Shown here: positions 1-6,978 of the stretch, piece by piece
Layout of the letters: every line of letters starts with the position of its first letter
How positions within the stretch are numbered: position 1 is the first letter of the stretch
Assembly (NCBI GenBank): GCA_026388365.1
Contig: JAPLJW010000131.1
Span: forward strand, 1 to 22,828
Reading direction: 5' to 3'
Source: Deltaproteobacteria bacterium
Lineage (GTDB): Bacteria; Desulfobacterota; Syntrophia; Syntrophales; UBA5619
DNA: 22,828 bases
Made by a program: the position numbers and the translations under genes
The notes under the pieces: generated by a model
Databases searched by the model: none
Told to the model about the DNA's origin: nothing
What the model saw: the letters and a program-made list of their open reading frames with translations, nothing else

Positions 1-1
1 C

Positions 2-1069
2 AAGGTTATTCAGGCTGCCCCTGAAAAAAGGAAGGCGAAACCCGGCGACGAATCGCAGCTGGGCTTTGGAAAGATCTTCACCGATCATTTCTTCACCATG
101 CCCTACGACACGGGCCGGGGCTGGCACGACCCCCTGATCGAACCTTACCGGCCGCTTCAGCTCGATCCGACGGCGATGTGCCTGCACTACGCCCAGGAGA
201 TCTTCGAGGGGATGAAGGCCTATCGGGGAAAGGGCGGCGCCCTTTTTCTGTTCCGGCCGATGGAAAATATCCGGCGGATGAACGTCTCGGCGGAGAGGCT
301 CTGCATGCCCCGGATCGACGAGGGATTATTTCTGGAGGCCCTGACGAAACTGATCCTGCTGGAAAAGGAGTGGATCCCCCACGGCAGCGGGACCTCCCTC
401 TACATCCGGCCGACGATGATCGCCACGGAACCGGCCCTCGGCGTTCACTCGGCAAACGAGTACCTCTTTTTCATCGTCGTGGGACCGGTGGGGACTTATT
501 ACCCTGAAGGGTTCTGCCCGACCAAGATCTTCGTTACCGAGGAATACTGCCGGTCGGCCCCCGGCGGAACCGGCTACTGCAAGGCCGGCGGCAACTACGC
601 AGCCAGCCTCTATGCGGGCGAGATCGCGAAGAATATGGGTTATACTCAGGTCCTGTGGCTCGACCCGGTGGAACGGAAATACGTCGAAGAGGTGGGGACG
701 AGCAACATGTTCTTCCTGATCGGCAACGAGCTGATCACCGCCCCCCTGACGGGAACGATCCTTGCCGGGATCACCCGCGACTCGGTCATCCGTCTCGCCG
801 GAAGCTGGGGGGTGAAGGTTTCGGAAAGACGCCTCTCCATGGATGAGATCATGGCCGCAATCGCCGGCGGCACGATGCAGGAGGCCTTCGCCTCAGGAAC
901 CGCGGCCATCGTCTCGCCGGTCGGACAGATCTACCACCGGGGGAAGGAATACCCCATCGGCGACGGTCGGACCGGTCAATTGACGAAAAGACTGTACGAC
1001 GAGATCCTCCAGATCCAGTACGGAATGAAGGATGATCCGTTCGGATGGCGTCTGAAAATCGCGGACTGA
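2..1069 (+). CDS. ilvE: Branched-chain amino acid aminotransferase, 5'-truncated by the window edge
   Basis: PLP-dependent transaminase that interconverts Val, Leu and Ile with their 2-oxo acids in the cytoplasm, the last step of branched-chain amino acid synthesis. The frame is open from base 2, and residues before the first internal ATG (base 98) match the family N-terminus (ESQLGFGKIFTDH), so the true start lies just outside the window and only a few residues are missing. 355 residues are visible, the usual size of the longer, mitochondrial/BCAT2-like bacterial type. The fold-IV PLP lysine is in CKAGGNYAAS (codon at 581-583). EIFEGMKAYR near the N-terminus and the GTSNMFF and SGTAAIVSP segments are also typical. 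It ends in TGA, whose last base starts a terminator hairpin, so it is transcriptionally separate from lolA. Family assignment is firm; substrate preference is inferred. Confidence 0.93.
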   Translation, partial: KVIQAAPEKRKAKPGDESQLGFGKIFTDHFFTMPYDTGRGWHDPLIEPYRPLQLDPTAMCLHYAQEIFEGMKAYRGKGGALFLFRPMENIRRMNVSAERLCMPRIDEGLFLEALTKLILLEKEWIPHGSGTSLYIRPTMIATEPALGVHSANEYLFFIVVGPVGTYYPEGFCPTKIFVTEEYCRSAPGGTGYCKAGGNYAASLYAGEIAKNMGYTQVLWLDPVERKYVEEVGTSNMFFLIGNELITAPLTGTILAGITRDSVIRLAGSWGVKVSERRLSMDEIMAAIAGGTMQEAFASGTAAIVSPVGQIYHRGKEYPIGDGRTGQLTKRLYDEILQIQYGMKDDPFGWRLKIAD

Positions 1070-1091
1070 TCGGACGGTCAATCCGATTTTT
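1069..1091 (+). terminator. Intrinsic terminator after ilvE
   Basis: A 6-bp stem ATCGGA (1069-1074) / TCCGAT (1082-1087) with a 7-nt loop runs straight into five T residues (1087-1091). It begins in the ilvE stop codon. The stem is short, so efficiency is uncertain, but the position and T-tract fit a rho-independent terminator. Confidence 0.55.
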
Positions 1092-1117
1092 CCCTTGATC
1101 CGGGAACTTGGGAAGGG

Positions 1118-1162
1118 AATCCACAGGGATGTGGAAAGGGTTGTGGACAATGCTGTGGATAA
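1118..1162. promoter_or_regulatory. Cluster of DnaA-box-like sequences in the ilvE-lolA gap
   Basis: Three copies of TGTGGA-N3 lie at exactly 12-bp spacing: TGTGGAAAG (1130-1138), TGTGGACAA (1142-1150) and TGTGGATAA (1154-1162). The last is a perfect reverse-complement DnaA box (TTATCCACA) and the middle one differs by a single base. A partial opposing match, TCCACAGGG, sits at 1120-1128. About 100 bases of AT-richer sequence follow (1163-1265). The arrangement resembles DnaA-binding segments of replication origins or DnaA-controlled promoters. No dnaA, dnaN or other origin-marker gene is in view, so the role is open. The rest of the gap to about 1316 holds no convincing promoter. Confidence 0.45.
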
Positions 1163-1316
1163 CTTCTGTAACTCTTCCAATTTCACGCTTATATACCGAT
1201 TTGCACAAGGGGTAGGCACAAATATGTCTATTTATTTCAGTCATTTACAAAATCATAACGCCATCCCGGCCATTTACGGCATTTTGGGGCCGGGTTATAA
1301 ACCGCCGGAAATATTT

Positions 1317-2045
1317 GTGCCGTTTTCACCCGCCCGGCCGGTTTTATTTTCTGCCTGGAAAAATCGCATTCCCGCCGCATGGATGACGGGGATCGCCCTC
1401 CTCTGGACAGCGATCTTTGTTTTCCCGGCCCCGGCTCTTTGCACTGAACTCCTCTCCCTGGAGCAGTTGACCGCAAAGACCCAGGAGGCCTATGAAAAGA
1501 CGACGGATCTGAAGGCCCGGTTCATCCAGGAGGTCACAATCAAGTCCATGAAGAAGACCGAACGGGAGGAGGGAACGGTCTGGATCAAGAACCCGAAGAT
1601 GATGCTGTGGGATTATGAAAAACCGAAGGGAAAGAAGTTGGTCATCAACGCCCGGACGGCTTGGCTTTACGTCGCCGAGGACCGGATGGTCTATGTACAG
1701 AACGCCGAGGATGTCTACCGGTCGCGGATGGCCGTCAAGTTCCTCTCCGGCCTTGGCAAACTCTCCGAAGATTTTCAGCTCCGTTTCGCGAAGGACAACC
1801 CGCTGGACGAAGAGGGCAACTATCTTCTCACCCTGACGGCGAAAGAAAAGGGAACCGGCATCGACCGGCTTCATTTGACCGTTGACGGGAAGGCCTTCCA
1901 GATTCTCCAGTGCCGTTTCAACGACAACTACGGGAATGCCACGCACCTCCGCTTCAGCGATATCCATACAAACACGGGCGTTTCCGACAAATTCTTCACC
2001 TTCAAGCCGCCCGCCGGCGTCGAAACCGTCAACATGCCTCAGTAG
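1317..2045 (+). CDS. lolA: LolA-family outer-membrane lipoprotein carrier protein
   Basis: Periplasmic chaperone that takes lipoproteins released by LolCDE and hands them to the outer membrane. The mature part (from about residue 43, TELLSLEQL) has the family pattern: an amphipathic N-terminal helix with TDLKARFIQE, then beta-strands including EEGTVWIKNPKMMLWDYEKP, and a C-terminal FTFKPPAGVETV. The start is uncertain. The frame is open back to 1095. GTG at 1317 follows GGAAA at 1307-1311 and gives a signal peptide with basic residues before a hydrophobic core ending near PAPALC. ATG at 1383 would leave a signal without positive charge, and ATG at 1224 gives an unusually long extension. From 1317 the protein is 242 residues against about 200 for E. 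coli LolA, the excess being N-terminal. The debranching enzyme gene starts 46 nt downstream and may share transcription. Confidence 0.85.
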   Translation: MPFSPARPVLFSAWKNRIPAAWMTGIALLWTAIFVFPAPALCTELLSLEQLTAKTQEAYEKTTDLKARFIQEVTIKSMKKTEREEGTVWIKNPKMMLWDYEKPKGKKLVINARTAWLYVAEDRMVYVQNAEDVYRSRMAVKFLSGLGKLSEDFQLRFAKDNPLDEEGNYLLTLTAKEKGTGIDRLHLTVDGKAFQILQCRFNDNYGNATHLRFSDIHTNTGVSDKFFTFKPPAGVETVNMPQ

Positions 2046-2091
2046 GTTTCGTTCCGGGGATTTCCCGGCGCGAGATATGCAGGGAACCGAT

Positions 2092-4098
2092 ATGATCCGA
2101 ATCGACTTTAGAGAAATCCGGCTTCCGGATGACGACCGGGAGTGGTTGGAAACGGACGGCCGGGGGGGGTACGCATCGAGCACCCTGGAGAACCGCCACA
2201 CGCGGCGGTACCACGGCCTGCTGGTGGCCAATCTCCGGACGCCGGAGGGCCGGCATGTCCTTCTGTCCAAGTTGGAGGACTCCGTCCAGGCGGGAGGGGA
2301 AGAACAGTTCTTCAGCTCCCACCGCTATCCCGGCGTTCTCTTTCCCCCGGATCCGCCGGTTCTGGAGGAGTTTCTTCTTGATACCTGCCCCCGCTTCATC
2401 AGCCAGATAGGCAGGACAACCGTAAAGAAATCGATTCTGATGCCGCGCGGGAAAGGAATCCTGCTGGTCCGTTACGACCTGAATCGATGTCCGAAGGGCG
2501 GCATCCTCCGCCTGAAACCCTTCCTCGCCTTCCGGGGGTATCACAAACTCGCCCACAAAAACCCCTTCCTCCGGGATCGGGCGGAAGGAATCGAAAACGG
2601 CTTCCGGATCGAACCCTACGAGGGGATGCCGCCCCTTTACATCCAGACCTCCCGGGCGTCACGGTTCACCCCTTTGCCTGTCTGGTACAACCGTTTCCAA
2701 TACACAGAGGAACGGGAACGGGGTTTCGACTGGGAGGAAGACCTTTTCCTTCCGGGGATCCTGGAGGTTCCGGTTGAGAGAAAATGTACGGTGATCCTCT
2801 CCGTCTGCTACGGGGACACGATGCCGCATCATGTCCCCAATCCGGCTGCAATCTGGCAGACTGAAACCGTCCGGCGCGGCCGCGAACAGACGACAGACCA
2901 GAGACAGGCCGGCGGATTCGCGGGTGAAGATCGGGAGTTTTTTCTCACCCTGCTCCGGGCAGGACGTTCGTTTCTCATCACGACCCCGTCGGGAAGGCCG
3001 GGCATCATCGCCGGCTATCCCTGGTTCGGGAGTTGGGGACGGGACGCCCTGATCTCCCTCCCCGGGCTCTGCTTCTCCACCGGCCGCATCGCGGAAGGGA
3101 TCGAGATCTTGACGGAGATCGGCCGGCACGAACGGGAAGGCCTCCTGCCCAATTTCTTCTCCGCGGACGGCGCCCCCGAGGCCTACAACACTGTGGACAG
3201 TTCACTCTGGTATGTTTGGGCCGCTCAGGAACTTCTGCGGGTTACGGGCGACAAGGCTTTGATCCGCGACCGTTTCTGGCCCGTTATGAAACGGATCATC
3301 CGCCCGTTCATGGACGGAACGCGATTCGGGATCGGCACGGACGCCCGGGGCCTCCTTCACGCCGGGGACGGGCTGACCGCGATGACCTGGATGGACGCCA
3401 CGATGGGAGGGATCCCCGTCACCCCCCGCCACGGCTGTCCGGTGGAGATCAACGCCCTCTGGTACAACGCCCTCTGCTTTACCCGCGATCTTGAGGCTGA
3501 ATTCGGCGAACCGGCGTCTTCCGGCGGCGATCTCATCCCGCTTCTGCGCCGTTCGTTCCGGGAGACGTTCAGCAACTGGGGACACGATGCCGCATCGCTT
3601 CCCCAAGGCGGCCTCGGCGACGTCTTCCGCGGCGGCGTCCTGGATACTGCTGTGCGGCCGAATCAGATCTTTGCCGTCTCCCTCCCCTTCTCGCCCCTCG
3701 ACCCCGCGGAACAGGCCGCCGTCGTCCGCACCGTCCGGGAGCAACTTCTCACCCCCTGCGGGCTCCGGACCCTCTCTCCCGCCGATCCGGCCTACCGGGG
3801 CCGCTACCGGGGGAGCCCCGCCCTTCGGGACGGCGCCTACCACCAGGGGACCGTCTGGCCCTGGCTCCTGGGCGCGTTCGGCGAAGCCGCCCTCCGCGTC
3901 GCCGAGAACCCGGAACGGGAAAAGGAAAACCTCCGGCAATACCTCCGGACGTTTCTCCGGCAACACCTGAGCGAGGCGGGAATCGGCAGCGTTTCAGAGG
4001 TCTTCGATGGGGACGCACCCCACCGCCCGGGCGGCTGTATCGCCCAAGCCTGGAGCGTGGCCGAACTGATCCGCCTCTACACGCTCCTCGGAAAATAG
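2092..4098 (+). CDS. Glycogen debranching enzyme (amylo-alpha-1,6-glucosidase, GH133-type)
   Basis: Expected to hydrolyse alpha-1,6 branch points of glycogen-like polymers in the cytoplasm. The 668-residue protein has the two-part layout of bacterial/archaeal debranching enzymes. The N-terminal beta domain (about residues 1-260) carries TDGRGGYASSTLENRHTRRY and HGLLVANL. The C-terminal (alpha/alpha)6 barrel has WFGSWGRDALISLPG (Trp311; Asp318 is a likely catalytic carboxylate), LPNFFSADGAPEAYNTVDSS and SEVFDGDAPHRPGGC (Glu636, Asp639). The ATG at 2092 is chosen because AGGGAA (2081-2086) lies 5 nt before it; ATG at 2077 is in frame but lacks a site, and the frame open back to 1882 overlaps lolA. 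There is no transferase domain as in the eukaryotic bifunctional enzyme. It heads the alpha-glucan gene cluster. Confidence 0.9.
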   Translation: MIRIDFREIRLPDDDREWLETDGRGGYASSTLENRHTRRYHGLLVANLRTPEGRHVLLSKLEDSVQAGGEEQFFSSHRYPGVLFPPDPPVLEEFLLDTCPRFISQIGRTTVKKSILMPRGKGILLVRYDLNRCPKGGILRLKPFLAFRGYHKLAHKNPFLRDRAEGIENGFRIEPYEGMPPLYIQTSRASRFTPLPVWYNRFQYTEERERGFDWEEDLFLPGILEVPVERKCTVILSVCYGDTMPHHVPNPAAIWQTETVRRGREQTTDQRQAGGFAGEDREFFLTLLRAGRSFLITTPSGRPGIIAGYPWFGSWGRDALISLPGLCFSTGRIAEGIEILTEIGRHEREGLLPNFFSADGAPEAYNTVDSSLWYVWAAQELLRVTGDKALIRDRFWPVMKRIIRPFMDGTRFGIGTDARGLLHAGDGLTAMTWMDATMGGIPVTPRHGCPVEINALWYNALCFTRDLEAEFGEPASSGGDLIPLLRRSFRETFSNWGHDAASLPQGGLGDVFRGGVLDTAVRPNQIFAVSLPFSPLDPAEQAAVVRTVREQLLTPCGLRTLSPADPAYRGRYRGSPALRDGAYHQGTVWPWLLGAFGEAALRVAENPEREKENLRQYLRTFLRQHLSEAGIGSVSEVFDGDAPHRPGGCIAQAWSVAELIRLYTLLGK

Positions 4099-4120
4099 GG
4101 TAGCCGACCCCGATTTTCCC

Positions 4121-4156
4121 AAGGGATCTCCCTTATTGTCTTAAGGGTTTATTTTC
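4121..4156 (+). terminator. Probable intrinsic terminator after the debranching enzyme gene
   Basis: CCCTTA (4130-4135) pairs with TAAGGG (4142-4147) around a 6-nt loop and is followed by TTTATTTT. A competing hairpin, AAGGG (4121-4125) / CCCTT (4130-4134), uses the same left arm. The stem is only 6 bp. It overlaps the -35 region of the next promoter, so the same bases may end one transcript and start another. Confidence 0.45.
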
Positions 4157-4165
4157 GTATATAAT
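4136..4165 (+). promoter_or_regulatory. Sigma-70-type promoter for the GT4-GH57-GT3/GT35 genes
   Basis: TTGTCT (4136-4141, four of six to TTGACA) and a perfect TATAAT (4160-4165) are separated by 18 bp, in a locally AT-rich patch between two GC-rich genes. Transcription would start near 4172 and leave a leader of about 120 nt before the GT4 start codon. Confidence 0.55.
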
Positions 4166-4171
4166 TATGTT

Positions 4172-4293
4172 ATCGTACAAACCAATTGGGTCGCGGGGCG
4201 TTGTCTGTACCAGCTCCAAGAACCGGGCTTGACCCGGCTGCACCCTTTGCCCCGCGGTGGATGGCCCCTGAAAAAAGTTAGGAGGCTGTGACC
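4172..4293 (+). promoter_or_regulatory. Structured 5' leader of the GT4 gene, no known riboswitch class recognised
   Basis: CGCGGGGC (4192-4199) can pair with GCCCCGCG (4249-4256), an 8-bp GC-rich stem enclosing about 50 nt. Inside it CCGGG (4223-4227) pairs with CCCGG (4233-4237) over a 5-nt loop. A strong Shine-Dalgarno TAGGAGG (4279-4285) follows, 8 nt before the ATG at 4294. Multibranch-like folding ahead of a strong ribosome site could be regulatory, but I do not recognise a known RNA family, and GC-rich DNA makes chance stems common. Confidence 0.35.
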
Positions 4294-5772
4294 ATGCGCA
4301 TCCTGATGTTCGGATGGGAATTTCCGCCCCGGATGAGCGGCGGCCTGGGGACGGCCTGCTACGGCATGACGGCGGCCCTGGCCGGCCTCGGCCACCGGAT
4401 CACCTTCGTCCTGCCGCAGGATGGAGAGGCGGGCGCGGCCCCCTTTTTGGATCTGGTCTCCGCCTCCGGCGTCCCTGTTTCCGATAAAGACCGGGATGAC
4501 GGCATGGAGACGCTCCTCCGGCGTCTGACGCTCCGCCCCCTTCCATCCCTGCTCCATCCCTATCTGGATCCCGGGCATTACCACGCCCTGTATCTCTCGG
4601 AACGCAAGAGATTTCCAGAAGCAGCCCGTGTTTACGGCCCCGATCTGATCTCCGAGGTCATCCGCTACGGCCGGGCCGGCGGCGTTCTCGCCCGCATCCT
4701 TTCCTTCGACGTCATCCATGCCCACGACTGGATGACCGTCCCCGCCGCCCTTCTCGCCCGCCGGATCAGCGGCCGGCCGCTCGTCCTCCACATCCACTCC
4801 CTCGAATACGACCGGAGCGGCGACAATGTGAACGAAGAAATCCGCGCGATCGAACGGGAAGGGGTGGAGAAAGCCGACCGGATCATCGCCGTCAGCCACC
4901 GCACGAAGCGGATGATCGCGGAACGCTACGCCATCCCCCCGGAAAAAATCTCCGTCGTTTACAACGCCGTCTCTCAACAGGAGGCCCAACAAATCTATCG
5001 CACTGAAAGACGGGGGGCGTCGAGGGCACAGAAGGTTGTCCTCTTTCTCGGCCGGATCACCTTCCAGAAGGGGCCCGACTACTTCGTCGAGGCGGCGGCC
5101 CAAGTCCTCCATGTCTTTCCCGACGTCACCTTCGTCATGGCCGGCGCGGGCGACATGATGGGACGGATGATCGAGCGCGTGGGAGAACTGGGAATCGGAG
5201 ACCGATTCCATTTCACCGGATTTCTCCAGGGCGAGGAGATCGAGCGGATCTTCTCGCTGAGCGATCTCTATGTCATGCCCAGCGTTTCCGAGCCGTTCGG
5301 CATCTCCCCCCTCGAGGCGATGATGTACGACGTCCCGGTCATTCTTTCCCGCCAGTCCGGCGTTTCCGAGATCCTGAAGCATGCGCTGAAGGTCGATTTC
5401 TGGGACGTCCGGGAGATGGCCGCCAAGATCATCGCCGTCCTGAAACACCCCGTCCTGGCCGGCGAGATGGCGGAAAAGGCCCGCGAGGAGCTCCGGAAGA
5501 TCCGCTGGGAAACCGCCGCGGAGAGGATCGCGGCGATCTATCGCGAGGCGGTTTCCGGCGCCGGACCGTATCCGGGACGTCCGGAAGATGATCGCCAAGA
5601 TCATCGTCATCCTGAAACATCCCGTCCCGGACGGCGAAATGGCGGAGAAGGCCCGGGAGGAGCTCCGGAAAATCCGCCGGGAAACCGCCGCGGAGCGGAC
5701 CGCGGCGATCTGCGACGAGGCGGTCTCCGGCGCCGGGCCGCGAAGGCCCCCCTGAAAAAGCGCGGAAAATAA
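4294..5772 (+). CDS. GT4-family glycosyltransferase (glycogen-synthase-like) with an out-of-frame C-terminal duplication
   Basis: A retaining GT-B glycosyltransferase, probably using a nucleotide sugar to build or prime an alpha-glucan. The N-terminal domain has GWEFPPRMSGGLG (residues 7-19), the glycine-rich acceptor/donor loop of GlgA-like enzymes, and HAHDW. The C-terminal Rossmann domain has VLFLGRITFQKGPDYFVEAA and the E-x7-E motif EPFGISPLE (Glu333, Glu341). ATG 4294 is chosen over GTG 4288 because TAGGAGG then has normal spacing. The protein is 492 residues, but the natural fold ends near residue 427. The remaining 65 residues, rich in Arg, Pro and Gly, are read out of frame from a tandem copy of the last 172 bp. 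In the copy's native frame the gene would stop at TGA 5753-5755. The family is firm; the donor and product are inferred from neighbours. Confidence 0.88.
   Translation: MRILMFGWEFPPRMSGGLGTACYGMTAALAGLGHRITFVLPQDGEAGAAPFLDLVSASGVPVSDKDRDDGMETLLRRLTLRPLPSLLHPYLDPGHYHALYLSERKRFPEAARVYGPDLISEVIRYGRAGGVLARILSFDVIHAHDWMTVPAALLARRISGRPLVLHIHSLEYDRSGDNVNEEIRAIEREGVEKADRIIAVSHRTKRMIAERYAIPPEKISVVYNAVSQQEAQQIYRTERRGASRAQKVVLFLGRITFQKGPDYFVEAAAQVLHVFPDVTFVMAGAGDMMGRMIERVGELGIGDRFHFTGFLQGEEIERIFSLSDLYVMPSVSEPFGISPLEAMMYDVPVILSRQSGVSEILKHALKVDFWDVREMAAKIIAVLKHPVLAGEMAEKAREELRKIRWETAAERIAAIYREAVSGAGPYPGRPEDDRQDHRHPETSRPGRRNGGEGPGGAPENPPGNRRGADRGDLRRGGLRRRAAKAPLKKRGK
5404..5745 (+). repeat. 172-bp tandem duplication of the GT4 gene 3' end, frameshifted
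   Basis: Copy 1 is 5404-5575 and copy 2 begins at 5576, an offset of 172 bp (57 codons plus one base). By hand alignment the first 160 positions carry about 20 mismatches and no gap (about 87% identity). In the frame used by copy 1, copy 2 would read DVRKMIAKIIVILKHPV and continue to a TGA at 5753-5755. The gene actually enters copy 2 one base out of phase. The divergence argues against a simple assembly artefact. Confidence 0.9.
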
Positions 5773-5775
5773 AAA

Positions 5776-6978
5776 ATGCCGAGCGTCTGCCTCTACTTTC
5801 AGGTCCACCAGCCCTGCCGTCTGCGGCGGTACTCCTTCTTCGACGTGGGCCAAGTCCATGACTACGAGGACGATGCGGAGAACCGCCGGATCCTGGACCG
5901 CGTCGCGGAAAAATGCTATCTCCCCGCCGGCGCCCTGCTGCTTCAGTTGATTGAGGAATACGGCGGCGCCTTCCGGGTCGCTTTCTCCCTCTCCGGCGTC
6001 GCTCTCGACCAGATCGAACAGCGCCGGCCGGACGTCCTGGAGGGTTTTCAACGTCTAAGCGCTACGGGATGCGTCGAGTTTCTCAACGAGACCGACGGAC
6101 ACTCCCTCGCATTCCTCTCCTCGCCGCGGGAGTTCCGGGAGCAAGTCCTCCGCCACCGGAAACGGATCCGTTCCCTCTTCGGGCAGGAGGGCCGGACCTT
6201 CCGCCACACGGAGCTGATCTACAGCAACGCCCTCGCGGCGGCGGTAGAAAAGATGGGCTACCAGGCGATCCTCGCCGAGGGGACCGAAAAAATCCTTGGC
6301 CGGCGGAGCCCCAACCTGGTATACAGTCCGTCGGGCTGCAAGAAACTGAAGCTCCTGCTGCGGAACTACCGCCTTTCGGACGACGTGGCCTTCCGCTTCT
6401 CCGACCGGAACTGGGCCGAATACCCGCTCACGGCGGCCAAATACGCCCACTGGCTCCATCGGATCCGGCGGGAGGAGGCGGTTATCAACCTTTTCATGGA
6501 CTACGAGACCCTGGGTGAACACCAGTGGCGGGAGACGGGGATCTTCGACTTCCTGCGGGCGCTTCCCGGAGAGATCCTTCGCCACCCCGATTTTTGCTTC
6601 CGGACGCCCGCGGAAGCGGCCGAAGCCGACGAGGCGGCCGGTGAAATCGACTGCCCCGGTTTCATCTCCTGGGCGGACGAGGAGCGGGACACGACGGCCT
6701 GGCTCGGAAACGACATGCAGCAGGACGCCGCCCGCAAGCTCTACAAGCTCGAGGCCGCCGTCCGCAGGCGGAAGGACGAAGGGCTTCTCCGGACCTGGCG
6801 GATGCTCCAGACGTCCGATCATTTTTACTACATGTGCACGAAATGGTTTTCCGACGGGGATGTTCACCGCTACTTCAACCCCTATGAATCGCCCTACGAA
6901 GCGTACATCAACTACATGAACATCCTCGACGATTTTTCCCAATCCCTGAAAAAGAAGAACCAAGGAGAGAAGAGATGA
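5776..6978 (+). CDS. Glycoside hydrolase family 57 protein (alpha-amylase or glucanotransferase type)
   Basis: A 400-residue, probably cytoplasmic enzyme acting on alpha-1,4-glucan by hydrolysis or transglycosylation. GH57 signatures are in order: YFQVHQPCR (His11), GVALDQIE, NETDGHSLAF, RHTELIYSN (Glu146, likely nucleophile) and FMDYETLGEHQW (Asp242, likely acid/base). The C-terminal helical part contains TSDHFYYMCTKW and FNPYESPYEAYINYMN, as in compact GH57 amylases. The ATG is 3 nt after the GT4 stop with only a weak ribosome site, suggesting translational coupling. Its stop overlaps the next start (ATGA at 6975-6978). Whether it is an amylase, a 4-alpha-glucanotransferase or a branching-type enzyme cannot be told; the length is well below typical GH57 branching enzymes (over 500 residues). 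Confidence 0.87.
   Translation: MPSVCLYFQVHQPCRLRRYSFFDVGQVHDYEDDAENRRILDRVAEKCYLPAGALLLQLIEEYGGAFRVAFSLSGVALDQIEQRRPDVLEGFQRLSATGCVEFLNETDGHSLAFLSSPREFREQVLRHRKRIRSLFGQEGRTFRHTELIYSNALAAAVEKMGYQAILAEGTEKILGRRSPNLVYSPSGCKKLKLLLRNYRLSDDVAFRFSDRNWAEYPLTAAKYAHWLHRIRREEAVINLFMDYETLGEHQWRETGIFDFLRALPGEILRHPDFCFRTPAEAAEADEAAGEIDCPGFISWADEERDTTAWLGNDMQQDAARKLYKLEAAVRRRKDEGLLRTWRMLQTSDHFYYMCTKWFSDGDVHRYFNPYESPYEAYINYMNILDDFSQSLKKKNQGEKR

Noticed and set aside
1095..1316. Upstream extension of lolA back to ATG 1095 or ATG 1224
   Set aside because: It would place 30-70 extra residues before a clear signal peptide and would translate the DnaA-box-like cluster; a start at GTG 1317 or ATG 1383 fits the family better.
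5404..5745. Tandem repeat as an assembly duplication error
   Set aside because: The copies differ at about 20 of 160 aligned positions with many synonymous changes, which a misassembly of one sequence would not create; a base-level indel at the junction cannot be excluded.
4165..6051. A 628-codon open frame on the minus strand opposite the GT4 and GH57 genes
   Set aside because: Its translation shows no recognisable domain, is rich in Asp, Gly and Arg, and mirrors GC-rich codons of the two well-supported + strand genes. The same holds for the long minus-strand frames opposite the synthase/phosphorylase fusion (for example 6912-8663 and 9858-10814).
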